A stretch of 45,592 nucleotides of DNA from Clostridia bacterium (GTDB taxonomy: Bacteria; Bacillota; Clostridia; Oscillospirales; CAG-272), in assembly GCA_017623355.1 (NCBI GenBank), contig JAGAPG010000023.1:1-45592 (forward strand), given 5' to 3'. A model generated the notes under the pieces. It ran no database searches. It worked only from the letters and a program-made list of their open reading frames with translations, and was not told the DNA's origin. Within the stretch, counting starts at the first letter, position 1. Each line of letters starts with the position of its first letter. A program made the position numbers and the translations under genes. Positions 1-8,091 of this stretch are shown here, piece after piece.

Positions 1-55
1 CCATAAATCGAATACTCGACTTACAGTGCCTAATTCCTATAACATAATAGCAAAA

Positions 56-148
56 TTATGAATTTAGGGTACGACAAAGTAAGCCCGACTGTTTCCACCA
101 ATCGCGCATCATATACATATTCATAGCGTTAACTACAAAATACTTCAT
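56..148 (-). CDS. Small ORF of 30 aa, possible truncated gene start
   Basis: The ORF starts at ATG 148 and stops at TAA 56-58. It has a strong ribosome site (AAGAAGGAGT, about 5 nt before the ATG) and a good minus-strand promoter at 176-204, so expression is likely. The peptide begins MKYFVVNAMNMYMMRDWW and is not one I recognise. After the stop the same frame stays open to the window edge, so a nonsense mutation or decay of a longer gene is possible. It could equally be a true short peptide. It is divergent from the fusion gene at 261. Confidence 0.4.
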   Translation of the reverse strand: MKYFVVNAMNMYMMRDWWKQSGLLCRTLNS

Positions 149-175
149 GTCGTTACTCCTTCTTTGTTTTTCTTA

Positions 176-204
176 ATTCTAACACTTATTTTTTGCAATG
201 TCAA
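176..204 (-). promoter_or_regulatory. Promoter for the 30-aa ORF
   Basis: On the minus strand, -35 TTGACA (199-204), a 17-bp spacer ending TGT, then -10 TAGAAT (176-181). The -35 box abuts the -35 of the plus-strand promoter, giving a back-to-back divergent pair. Confidence 0.6.
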
Positions 205-233
205 TTGTTTTAGCACAATTTATATGCTATAAT
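205..233 (+). promoter_or_regulatory. Promoter of the DUF952-APH-Nudix gene
   Basis: -35 TTGTTT (205-210), 17-bp spacer ending TGC, -10 TATAAT (228-233). Transcription would begin near 240. This rules out the in-frame codon at 198 and supports translation from 261. Confidence 0.7.
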
Positions 234-260
234 TATTCAAAAGCTATTAGGAGGTGCAAT

Positions 261-1901
261 ATGATAATCTTACACGCATTAACAAAAACACTTTGGAACA
301 CATATCAAGATAAAGATTTTTATGGTGAGCTTTCCCTTGAAAAGTTTGGATTTATTCACTGTTCTGATATTAATACATATCATCTTGTTGCACCGAATTT
401 TAAAACCGAACCCAATGAAATGGTATTACTCGTAATTGACACAAACAAGGTGTCTCCAAAAATTGCTTGGGAGGATTTAAGAAACACAGGAGTTGCCTTC
501 CCTCACATATATGGGCTGCTAAATAAAGATGCTATTGTTACTGTTCTACCACACCTTTGGAGCGATAACAAAGAATGGATTGCAAATGACGAATTGAATA
601 TTCCTAAATTTGCTACCAAGGAGCTTATTAACAAGGGCTACTCGAAAGATAAAAAGTACCTCGTTACAGATGAACAAGGAAATAAATTCCTGCTTCGTAT
701 TTCTCCATTTGAGCTATACGAAAAGAAAAAGAAGCAATTTGAAATTATGAAGCAAGTAGCCAGTCTTGGAGTGCCAATGTGCAAGCCTATTTCCTTTGGA
801 ATATGTAACGAAGGGGTTTATTCTGTTCAATCTTGGATAGATGGTATAGATGCTGAGGAAAATGCACATAAGCTAACAAATGATGAGCAATATTTATATG
901 GCTTTGAAGCCGGCAGAATATTAAAAGAAATCCATAAAATTCCCGCACCTGACGGAATTGAAAATTGGGAATCATATTTTAACCGTAAGGCTGACAGAAA
1001 AATAAAATTATACGAAGAATGTCCTATTAAATACGAGAATGGTCAAGCCTTTATTGATTATATAGATTCTCACAGACACCTACTTAAAAATCGTCCTCGC
1101 ACATATCAGCACGGGGATTATCATATTGGCAATATGATGCTTGGAAAAGACAAAAATTTATACATTATTGATTTTGACAGAGACGATTTTGGCGACCCGT
1201 GGGAAGAATTTAATCGCATTGTATGGTGTGCCCAGTCAACTCCCATATTTGCCACGGGAATGGTAAACGGATATTTTAACAATAATGTTCCATTTGATTT
1301 TTGGGAGCTTCTTGCATTGTATATTAGTTCAAACACTCTCGCATCTGTTCCTTGGGCAATCCCTTTTGGTAAAAATAAGATTAATGTAATGATAAATCAA
1401 GCCAAGGATGTGCTTAGCTGGTATGATAATATGAAAAATCCAACACCTACTTGGTACAAGGGTGTAATGAATATCCATAAGATTTTTGGAACAAAAGAAG
1501 ATACTTCATATTTGGACCGTGAAGGAGCTTACATTATTCCGATAAAGGATGATAAAATAGGTGTTATTAAAACGCCAAAGGGATATTTTCTTTTAGGTGG
1601 TGGAATTGACAAAGACGAAAGCCACAAAGAAGCCATCGAGCGAGAGTGTCTTGAAGAAGCAGGCTACACAGTAAATATCAATCAAAAGTTATGTTCTGCC
1701 GAAACATATACAAAGCATCCAAAAATAGGTTATTTTCATCCAATTCAAACATATTACATTGGTGAGCTTATAGAAAAGGTGCAAGAGCCTATTGAAAGCG
1801 ACCACAAATTTATGTGGGTTGAGTATGAACAGTTAAAAGGCAAAATGTTTGCAGAAATGCAAAACTGGGCTATCGAAATAGCAAAGACATTTCTTAAATA
1901 A
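261..1901 (+). CDS. DUF952 - APH phosphotransferase - Nudix hydrolase fusion protein
   Basis: A 546-aa protein with three domains. Residues 1-105 resemble DUF952 (HALTK near the start, GFIHCS at 30-35). Residues about 110-400 form an aminoglycoside phosphotransferase/choline kinase-like kinase, with catalytic loop HGDYHIGN at 284-291 (D286, N291) and metal motif IDFD with D304. Residues about 405-546 form a Nudix domain with a complete Nudix box at 447-469 (G447, E453, R461-E462, E465-E466, G468), so the hydrolase is predicted active. The start at 261 follows AGGAGG and lies downstream of the promoter; the in-frame start at 198 precedes it. APH-family kinases phosphorylate drugs, sugars or other small molecules and Nudix enzymes hydrolyse nucleoside diphosphate-linked compounds. 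The substrate here is unknown. No signal peptide; predicted cytoplasmic. The gene is monocistronic, between its own promoter and a terminator. Confidence 0.85.
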   Translation: MIILHALTKTLWNTYQDKDFYGELSLEKFGFIHCSDINTYHLVAPNFKTEPNEMVLLVIDTNKVSPKIAWEDLRNTGVAFPHIYGLLNKDAIVTVLPHLWSDNKEWIANDELNIPKFATKELINKGYSKDKKYLVTDEQGNKFLLRISPFELYEKKKKQFEIMKQVASLGVPMCKPISFGICNEGVYSVQSWIDGIDAEENAHKLTNDEQYLYGFEAGRILKEIHKIPAPDGIENWESYFNRKADRKIKLYEECPIKYENGQAFIDYIDSHRHLLKNRPRTYQHGDYHIGNMMLGKDKNLYIIDFDRDDFGDPWEEFNRIVWCAQSTPIFATGMVNGYFNNNVPFDFWELLALYISSNTLASVPWAIPFGKNKINVMINQAKDVLSWYDNMKNPTPTWYKGVMNIHKIFGTKEDTSYLDREGAYIIPIKDDKIGVIKTPKGYFLLGGGIDKDESHKEAIERECLEEAGYTVNINQKLCSAETYTKHPKIGYFHPIQTYYIGELIEKVQEPIESDHKFMWVEYEQLKGKMFAEMQNWAIEIAKTFLK

Positions 1902-1905
1902 CAAC

Positions 1906-1933
1906 AAAGCGAGTGCGTGATGCACTCGCTTTT
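1906..1933. terminator. Bidirectional terminator between convergent genes
   Basis: 11-bp stem (1906-1916 with 1922-1932, AAAGCGAGTGC) with a GTGAT loop and a short T run. The A-rich 5' flank makes it usable from both strands, ending the fusion gene and the convergent amidohydrolase. Confidence 0.8.
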
Positions 1934-1954
1934 CTAACAATTTAACTGTTATAG

Positions 1955-3001
1955 TTATAAATATTTTTCCATAAGAGGCGTTATATTTTTTATGTCCTCA
2001 TCGGTAAGAGCAAAGGAGTATTTTTCAATATACGCCTTGAATTTTTTCTTATCCATAGGCTTTGGCTCTTTGCCCACACGTCGCTCAAAGTTGGCAAAAA
2101 GGATATTATCTGTTTTGTCCTGTGTCATTCCAAGTCCTTTTAATTCCTTATCATCAAAGCTGATTACAGATTTATCCGTGCCCAAAAACGTTGTAACAAC
2201 ATTAAAGAGCCAGCTTGCATATTCTTCATCTCCGAGATAACTGCAATCCGTACCAAAAATCAACCTATTTGAGTATTTGTTAAAAAACGACTTGTAATAA
2301 TCATAATTTTTTTCAAATTCAACATACATCTCTCCTCCGGGCGTCAGATCAACGCAAAAATTCGGATACAAGGAAAACAGTCTTTCCAAAATATCAGGCT
2401 CCTTGCTACAGAAAAAGAAATGCGCAACCGTCAATGATAGATTTGGATAATCTTCAAGTATTTTTACGGTTTGATTATGAATCTCCTCATAGGAAGAATA
2501 TGTTCCGTCTGTATACGTCCATCCGCAATTAATTGCCCATTCGGGTGCTCTTTTCAAATCCCAAAATTCATCCGGATCGTTTACGTGCATCAAAAGATGA
2601 GTGCCGTCCTTTTCCATTTCCTTATAAAGCGCATTAAGCGACGGATGATTAAGATTTTTGCCTATTCTTTTATGCTCCGTCGGCTTACCCTCAAGCATTT
2701 TTATTCCGTCAAAGCCTATTTCCATAAGCTCTTTATATTGATCAACAGCAGTCATTCCCTTGGGCATATTATCAATAGGAACATTTATAAGCTCAATACC
2801 GCCGTGAACATAGGTATTCGGACGGGCAAGCTTATAAAAGCCAAGCATAATATTATTACTCACATTTGACATCTTAAAAGGAATTGCGCACAGATTTATT
2901 GCGTGTATATTTTCTTTATTACGGTAATCATCAAAAAATGAAATAAAATCAGTGTCTCCCCATTTTGATATATGCATATGACTATCAATTATCTTATTCA
3001 T
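1955..3001 (-). CDS. Amidohydrolase family 2 (TIM-barrel metal-dependent hydrolase)
   Basis: A 348-aa protein with amidohydrolase_2 features: metal motif DSHMH (H8, H10), HVND with H139, AHFFF with H194, and FGTDCSY with D252. This layout is typical of metal-dependent hydrolases and decarboxylases of the ACMS-decarboxylase/amidohydrolase_2 superfamily. The substrate cannot be inferred. I chose ATG 3001 because AAGAAGGAGT lies just upstream, whereas the longer in-frame start at 3031 falls at the predicted transcription start. No signal peptide. It is monocistronic and divergent from the putative glycosidase at 3253; the shared upstream region is 251 bp. Confidence 0.8.
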   Translation of the reverse strand: MNKIIDSHMHISKWGDTDFISFFDDYRNKENIHAINLCAIPFKMSNVSNNIMLGFYKLARPNTYVHGGIELINVPIDNMPKGMTAVDQYKELMEIGFDGIKMLEGKPTEHKRIGKNLNHPSLNALYKEMEKDGTHLLMHVNDPDEFWDLKRAPEWAINCGWTYTDGTYSSYEEIHNQTVKILEDYPNLSLTVAHFFFCSKEPDILERLFSLYPNFCVDLTPGGEMYVEFEKNYDYYKSFFNKYSNRLIFGTDCSYLGDEEYASWLFNVVTTFLGTDKSVISFDDKELKGLGMTQDKTDNILFANFERRVGKEPKPMDKKKFKAYIEKYSFALTDEDIKNITPLMEKYL

Positions 3002-3037
3002 TTTTTTACTCCTTCTTAGTATTATTTCCATGTGAAT

Positions 3038-3066
3038 ATTTTATCATTTTTTTATAATTATGTCAA
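3038..3066 (-). promoter_or_regulatory. Promoter of the amidohydrolase gene
   Basis: Minus strand: -35 TTGACA (3061-3066), 17-bp spacer ending TGA, -10 TAAAAT (3038-3043). Confidence 0.7.
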
Positions 3067-3135
3067 TGCTTTTAACAGCAAACTCTATGCTGAAAGACCT
3101 TGATTCGTGACTTGATAAATTTTCATTCTATTCAA

Positions 3136-3173
3136 TGACACAAAATACAATATGTTTTGACACAAAAAACAAT
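3136..3173 (+). promoter_or_regulatory. Two 16-bp direct repeats, candidate operator
   Basis: TGACACAAAATACAAT (3136-3151) recurs at 3158-3173 with one mismatch and a 22-bp period, about two helical turns. The second copy touches the -35 box of the promoter for the 3253 gene. An inverted pair AATACAAT (3144-3151) / ATTGTATT (3172-3179) overlaps it, so the real protein site could be a dyad instead. The regulator is unknown. Confidence 0.5.
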
Positions 3174-3201
3174 TGTATTGCAAAAGCATTTATATTATAA
3201 T
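3173..3201 (+). promoter_or_regulatory. Promoter of the 635-aa putative glycosidase
   Basis: -35 TTGTAT (3173-3178), 17-bp spacer, -10 TATAAT (3196-3201). An upstream TTGACA (3157-3162) is too far from this -10 to pair with it. Confidence 0.55.
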
Positions 3202-3252
3202 GAAATTAGAAGTAGAATAATATTAATTTATTAAATACACAAGGAGCTCAAT

Positions 3253-5160
3253 ATGATAGAAAATACCCATTCAAAATACGCATCTTTTGATAGCAACTTT
3301 CTTTCCGCGACCTTCAATAAGGAAACAGGTGCGCTTGTTTTTTTAGGCATCGAATCAAGTGGACGTGAAAAAGATAGACATACCACATTCAATCTTTTGC
3401 TTCCGGGTAAGGGAGCAAAGGCTTATCCCTTCAAGCAAGCAAAGCCTCAATCGTACGAAATCACCGACAGTGCCTTTATATTCAAGGGTAAAAACAACGA
3501 GAGCTGCACGGCAGAATTCGACAGTGACAAAAGCTTTTCATTTACTATTGACGGAATCGATGGCAAGGACATTTTTTCTATGAATCTTTCTATAAAAACC
3601 GCTCCGCCTACGATATGGACAAAAAATCAACCCAAAAAGCTCAAAAGCAAAAATCCCTTTACTATTTTCAAAAACAAATACTCCCTGCCGCTTATCATAC
3701 ATTTCCCCGACTTTGGAAGATTAGAAATAAGCTCTGAATCGGATGATGTTTTTTGCGTAGAGGAGCTTCAGTTATCAAAGGAATTTACAGGTCTTGATTT
3801 AGGCTTTAAGAATTACAGCTATAACCACAACAGATTGCACTCCTTGCATTACGGCAGCTCGTTTCTCACATTTAAGTCAAGCTCTCCTCTTGACAAAGCA
3901 AAGCTTAATTTCAAGGTCTTAGATGAGTGTTATCCTGCTTTCTCGGCTGAAAACAATGAAAAATATAACGGTCTTAAACGCAATTGGCTCAATTCATTTG
4001 CTTTGAACAGAGAGCTTTTTGATATGGGCGACAATATCTATTTTCACGGTACTGCACACATAAGCATGCATATGAAATCCGATATGCTTCAAATAATGAA
4101 CGGTGATAACGAGCAGTTCAAAATGGTACGCCGCGCCTTTGAAAGACAGATAGAAAGAAGCTTTAAGCAAGCACAGGCGTTCGACGGAGAGGTTAGCGTT
4201 TGCTTCTATAAGAAGGACAAGACAAATGAAAATGAATTTGGATGCTCCGTAGATTCAACACCGAGCGCAATACTTTCTCTTACGGGAATCGCAAAATGGA
4301 ATTTACCCTTTGCAAAAAAGTTACTCCCTTACGCGATAAAGGCTGCTGATTATCTTTTGACTCGCGATACCGACGGAGACGGAATATTTGAGGTTCCCTT
4401 CCCCGGAGATTATATGTGGCAACCGTGTGAATTCGGACATCAGGGAAACTGGTGGGATAACTTTGGATTCGGTCATAAGGATATATATTTCAACTATCTT
4501 TGTCACCGTGCTCTCCGTGAGCTTTCAGAGCTTTTATGCTCTCTCGGTCTTGAAGATAATGCTGAAAAATATAAAAAACAGCTTGAAAAATTCGATAAGA
4601 GCTTTTTTAAGACATTCTATAATCCCGACTCAACTCTTATGTCCGGTTGGGTAAGCCGTAACGGTAAACACCACGACTATATGTTCACATTTGCCGTGTC
4701 CATGGGAATCAATGAAGGCTTGATACCCAATGACGAAGGTAAACGTATGCTTCTTCTTCTTGACGAAATGAAAAAAGAGGGATACGGAGATCTAAAATAC
4801 GGAATTCCCGGTAACGTTAAGCCTGTTGACCCATCCGATACGATCGACTGGCCGTGCATGAGTGACTGGGGACAGTATGAAAACGGTGGCTTAAGCGGTA
4901 TGAACGGATTCCACTTCTTAACCTCAATGTATAAGGTTGGTCTTGATAAGGAAGCCGATAAGATCTTTGAAGCTATATTAAACACATATGAAAAATATTT
5001 TACTCACTCCGGTCTTATGCCCGGATATGTTCAAAGCGTCGATTGGCGTACAAAAGACGGCATACCCTGTGGATATAATTATCTTGCAGATAACTACTAT
5101 TTCCTTCTTGCCGCATACGCAGGAAAGGACAAAATGCCTCATTCAGCTGTAGTAAGATAA
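3253..5160 (+). CDS. Putative six-hairpin (alpha/alpha)6-barrel glycoside hydrolase
   Basis: A 635-aa protein starting after AAGGAG with 6-nt spacing. The N-terminal 230 residues look like a beta-sandwich. The rest carries the aromatic, acidic helical pattern of six-hairpin glycosidases: TRDTDGDGIFEVPFPGDYMW, then GNWWDNFGFGHKD, and later YENGGLSGMNGFHFLT followed by PCGYNYLADNYYF. I do not recognise a specific GH family; GH63/GH78-type relatives are candidates. Catalytic acids are not assigned. No signal peptide, so it probably acts on imported oligosaccharide. It has its own promoter and repeat operator, and is convergent with the GH3 gene. Confidence 0.6.
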   Translation: MIENTHSKYASFDSNFLSATFNKETGALVFLGIESSGREKDRHTTFNLLLPGKGAKAYPFKQAKPQSYEITDSAFIFKGKNNESCTAEFDSDKSFSFTIDGIDGKDIFSMNLSIKTAPPTIWTKNQPKKLKSKNPFTIFKNKYSLPLIIHFPDFGRLEISSESDDVFCVEELQLSKEFTGLDLGFKNYSYNHNRLHSLHYGSSFLTFKSSSPLDKAKLNFKVLDECYPAFSAENNEKYNGLKRNWLNSFALNRELFDMGDNIYFHGTAHISMHMKSDMLQIMNGDNEQFKMVRRAFERQIERSFKQAQAFDGEVSVCFYKKDKTNENEFGCSVDSTPSAILSLTGIAKWNLPFAKKLLPYAIKAADYLLTRDTDGDGIFEVPFPGDYMWQPCEFGHQGNWWDNFGFGHKDIYFNYLCHRALRELSELLCSLGLEDNAEKYKKQLEKFDKSFFKTFYNPDSTLMSGWVSRNGKHHDYMFTFAVSMGINEGLIPNDEGKRMLLLLDEMKKEGYGDLKYGIPGNVKPVDPSDTIDWPCMSDWGQYENGGLSGMNGFHFLTSMYKVGLDKEADKIFEAILNTYEKYFTHSGLMPGYVQSVDWRTKDGIPCGYNYLADNYYFLLAAYAGKDKMPHSAVVR

Positions 5161-5164
5161 ACGC

Positions 5165-5205
5165 AAAAAATCTCACTCGCATTAACTTGCGAGTGAGATT
5201 TTTTT
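5165..5205. terminator. Bidirectional terminator
   Basis: Stem TCTCACTCGCA (5171-5181) with 5188-5198, extended by A6 and T7 flanks. It serves the 635-aa gene and the convergent GH3 gene, whose stop codon sits in the tail. Confidence 0.9.
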
Positions 5206-7351
5206 ATTTAAGATTAAGAGTAACAAAATCCTTAGACGTGCTGTCGAGAGCGAGGAATATATGGAAATCTCCTGCCTCAGCCTCGAAATTTCCACTTGCT
5301 CCATAAAAGGCAAGGTCTTTTTCGGTAATCTCGAAGGACACCTCTTTTTCCTCTCCTGCCTCAAGAGCCACCTTTGTAAAGCCCTTAAGCTCCTTTACCG
5401 GTCTTGTTCGAGAGGCGAAAAGATCGCGTATATAAAGCTGAACAACCGCTTTTCCGGACACTCCCCCCGTGTTTTTAACCTTTGCACTTACAACGACAGT
5501 ATCGTTTTTATCCATTTGAGCTTGGCTTAATACAGGGCTTGATATTTCAAAGCTTGTATATGATAGTCCGTATCCGAACGGGAAAAGCGGCTCATTAGGA
5601 CAATCTATATATCTGCTGCAATAGATTTGATCAGGTTGAAGTTGAGGTCTTCCGGTGCTCATTTGGCTATAATATATCGGCACTTGACCGACACAAAGCG
5701 GGAATGTCATAGGAAGTCTTCCCTCAAAGTTTACGTTTCCGAATATAAGATCCGCTATCGCATTTCCACCCTCTGTTCCGGGCTGCCAAGCAACAAATAT
5801 AGCAGGAACTGTGTCTATAATATCGGTTAAAACGATAGGTCTGCCGCAGAAAAGCACGCATACGGTATTCTTGTTTGCTGAGCATACTTCCTTTACAAGC
5901 CTTGCTTGAGCAGGTGAAAGATTTATATCAGCTCTTGAATGAGCTTCTCCGCTTTGCTTAGAATGCTCGCCTACGCAAAGAATAACGGCATCTGCTTCCT
6001 TAGCGGTCTTAACCGCCTCATTTATACGCTTGTCATCGGGGAGCTCATTAAGAACACCCTCGCATCCCTTTGCCATTGTAACGTTTGAGCTTGCAAGAGC
6101 ATTTTTTATTCCTTCAATCACTGTTACAGCTTCCTCGGGCTCTCCGTGTCCCGGCCATTCTCCTATCATACCAACATCTGACCATGGGCCTATAACAGCT
6201 ATATTTTTTATATTTTTGTCAAATGGTAATATATCATCGTTTTTAAGAAGAACCGCGCATTTTTGAGCTGCTTTTCTTGCTATAGCTCTATGCTCGGGAC
6301 AGAGAGCAAGCGCCTTTTCCTTTTCCGGATTTGCATAACGGTAAGGATTTTCAAAAAGTCCGAGTTTATCCTTAAGCTCAAGTATTCTAAGAACCGATTC
6401 ATCTATCTGCTCCTCGGAAACCTTTCCTTCTTCAACAAGAGCACGAAGATTTTTTAAATAGCAGGTGGACATCATTTCGATGTCGGCAGTTGCATTAAGT
6501 GCAAGCCTTGCGCTTTCCTTATCATCAGGGCTGTATCCGTGAGCTGTAAGCTCCGCAAAAGCAGCATAATCTGAAATTACAGGCTTATCAAAGCCCCATT
6601 CATCTCTTAAAACATCCTTTAAAAGCCATTTGTTTGCTATTGCAGGAACACCGTTTATCGTATTGAATGACGCCATTATCATTTGAGCTCCCGCTTCAAC
6701 AGCGCTCTTATATGCTGCCAAATAGTTTTCTCTCAAATTATATTCGCTCATATCTACTGTGTTATAATCTCTACCGCCCTCCGCAGCGCCGTACGCGGCG
6801 AAATGCTTTACGCAAGCGCAAATATCCTCATCGCTATCAAGATTTCCCTGAAAGCCCTCTACCTGTGCGCGAGCCATTACAGAATTAAGATACGGATCTT
6901 CTCCGCAGCTTTCCATACATCTGCCCCAACGAGCATCGCGAACAAGGTCTACCATAGGGGAAAATGTAACGTGAACGCCGCCTGCTGCCGATTCTCGAGC
7001 AGACATACGCGAGCATTCCTTAACAATGTCCGCATCCCAGCTTGCGCCAAGAGCAAGCTGAATAGGATAAAGCGTGCGGTATCCGTGAATTACATCGTGC
7101 ATAAAAAGAAGCGGGATCTTATTCGGATCAAGCTCCAAATGCTTTTTTTGCACCTCTATCATACTGTTTGCATCGGCAAATGTAAGAGTTGAGCCACAGT
7201 AGGCTATATCCTCTTTCGTTAAATCAAGTGCCTTTGCAGGTCCTGTTATCTCTCCTGTTACATCAGGAAGTAAGCATCTTGCGTTAAATTGACATAGCTG
7301 AGCGATCTTTTGATCAAGCGTCATTTTCTTTAAAAGCTTTTTGATATCCAT
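5204..7351 (-). CDS. GH3 beta-glucosidase, BglX-like, cytoplasmic
   Basis: A 715-aa family 3 glycoside hydrolase that cleaves terminal non-reducing beta-D-glucosyl or related residues. Visible landmarks: RDARWGRCMESCGEDP near 138-153, K182-H183 in VKHFAAYG, MIMASFNTINGVPA near 224-237, and VISDYAAF with the predicted nucleophile D261. A GH3 C-terminal domain and a fibronectin-III-like domain (YGLSYTSFEIS) follow, as in BglX, but the signal peptide of E. coli BglX is absent. I chose ATG 7351 (AGAGGT upstream); the longer in-frame start at 7399 lies in the promoter/operator region. Monocistronic. Substrate within GH3 (glucoside, xyloside or other) is not resolvable by eye. Confidence 0.93.
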   Translation of the reverse strand: MDIKKLLKKMTLDQKIAQLCQFNARCLLPDVTGEITGPAKALDLTKEDIAYCGSTLTFADANSMIEVQKKHLELDPNKIPLLFMHDVIHGYRTLYPIQLALGASWDADIVKECSRMSARESAAGGVHVTFSPMVDLVRDARWGRCMESCGEDPYLNSVMARAQVEGFQGNLDSDEDICACVKHFAAYGAAEGGRDYNTVDMSEYNLRENYLAAYKSAVEAGAQMIMASFNTINGVPAIANKWLLKDVLRDEWGFDKPVISDYAAFAELTAHGYSPDDKESARLALNATADIEMMSTCYLKNLRALVEEGKVSEEQIDESVLRILELKDKLGLFENPYRYANPEKEKALALCPEHRAIARKAAQKCAVLLKNDDILPFDKNIKNIAVIGPWSDVGMIGEWPGHGEPEEAVTVIEGIKNALASSNVTMAKGCEGVLNELPDDKRINEAVKTAKEADAVILCVGEHSKQSGEAHSRADINLSPAQARLVKEVCSANKNTVCVLFCGRPIVLTDIIDTVPAIFVAWQPGTEGGNAIADLIFGNVNFEGRLPMTFPLCVGQVPIYYSQMSTGRPQLQPDQIYCSRYIDCPNEPLFPFGYGLSYTSFEISSPVLSQAQMDKNDTVVVSAKVKNTGGVSGKAVVQLYIRDLFASRTRPVKELKGFTKVALEAGEEKEVSFEITEKDLAFYGASGNFEAEAGDFHIFLALDSTSKDFVTLNLK

Positions 7352-7380
7352 AATTACCTCTGAAACTATATTATATTTAT

Positions 7381-7409
7381 AGTTTAACATAATTGACACT
7401 ATGTGTCAA
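7381..7409 (-). promoter_or_regulatory. GH3 promoter with 17-bp operator-like palindrome
   Basis: Minus strand: -35 TTGACA (7404-7409), 17-bp spacer ending TGT, -10 TAAACT (7381-7386). A perfect inverted repeat TTGACAC-TAT-GTGTCAA at 7393-7409 covers the -35 box, as expected for a repressor site. Confidence 0.6.
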
Positions 7410-7439
7410 GACGTGTTTTAATTACGATTTATATATAAA

Positions 7440-7467
7440 AACGGAAACGAGATTTTTCGCTTCCGTT
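7440..7467 (-). terminator. Probable terminator of the NAD operon
   Basis: A 10-bp stem with one mismatch (7440-7450 with 7457-7467, AACGGAA core) and an A/T-rich downstream tract on the minus strand, just past the HD gene stop. Confidence 0.55.
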
Positions 7468-7476
7468 CAAGTTATA

Positions 7477-8067
7477 TTAATTTTTTATGCTTCCCTTTTT
7501 TACGTTTTTATCGATCAATTTTTGCGTATATCCCCATATCTGCTCAGAGCCAAGCTTAGAGGTCATTTGTCTTTTTGTGACCTGATCATAGGTTACATTA
7601 TGCTCACGCCAATCATTTCCGCCATTTGAATCATTAAGCAATAACGGCTGAAAATTATCCATTACCCGAGCAAAGCGCGCTTCAGCAGATTCACAAGCCT
7701 CAAACTCCTCAAACAGAGCTATCAGCTCATCTCGCTGATCATCAGGAAGCAACCCAAATATTCGCTTAGCTGCATTCCTTTCTCGCTCCTTTTGTGAATT
7801 TAAAGCTTCCATATCGTACGCATAGGCATCTCCCGCATCTATCTCCACAATATCGTGTATTATTGCCATCATCATTGACTTGGCAACATCAAAGCTCTCG
7901 TTTGAATACTCCTTCAAAAGATAGATCATCATAGCCATATGCCATGCATGCTCAGCATCGTTTTCGCGTCTGCCGTGATCGCTTAAATGAGTTTGACGCA
8001 AAATGTTCTTTTCCTTGTCAGCCTCAAGAATAAAAGCCAACTGCTTTTCAAATCTTTCTTGATCCAT
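7477..8067 (-). CDS. HD-domain phosphohydrolase, YfbR-like
   Basis: A 196-aa HD-superfamily metal-dependent phosphohydrolase: H40 in DAEHAWH, H71-D72 in IIHDIVEIDAGD, and a later Asp in RVMDNFQP. The arrangement matches the HD_3/5'-deoxynucleotidase group, whose characterised member YfbR dephosphorylates deoxynucleoside monophosphates. It follows niaR by 24 bp on the same strand with its own AGGAGC site, so it is probably the last gene of the nad operon. That position suggests a nucleotide-salvage or turnover role linked to NAD, but this is inference; it could equally be a general housekeeping nucleotidase. Confidence 0.85.
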   Translation of the reverse strand: MDQERFEKQLAFILEADKEKNILRQTHLSDHGRRENDAEHAWHMAMMIYLLKEYSNESFDVAKSMMMAIIHDIVEIDAGDAYAYDMEALNSQKERERNAAKRIFGLLPDDQRDELIALFEEFEACESAEARFARVMDNFQPLLLNDSNGGNDWREHNVTYDQVTKRQMTSKLGSEQIWGYTQKLIDKNVKKGSIKN

Positions 8068-8091
8068 AATATTGCTCCTATGCCGATTTCA

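Noticed and set aside
198-260. Longer N-terminus of the fusion protein from codon 198
   Set aside because: The promoter -35/-10 (205-233) lies inside it and AGGAGG precedes ATG 261.
3136-3201. CRISPR or satellite repeat
   Set aside because: Only two short copies at promoter spacing; no array, spacers or cas genes anywhere in the window.
6683-7192. 169-codon plus-strand frame opposite the GH3 gene
   Set aside because: Antisense to a strongly conserved coding region, with no ribosome site; a shadow frame.
7393-7409. The GH3 palindrome as a NiaR site
   Set aside because: It shares only the TTGACAC of a consensus -35 with the nadA promoter; nothing ties GH3 to NAD metabolism.
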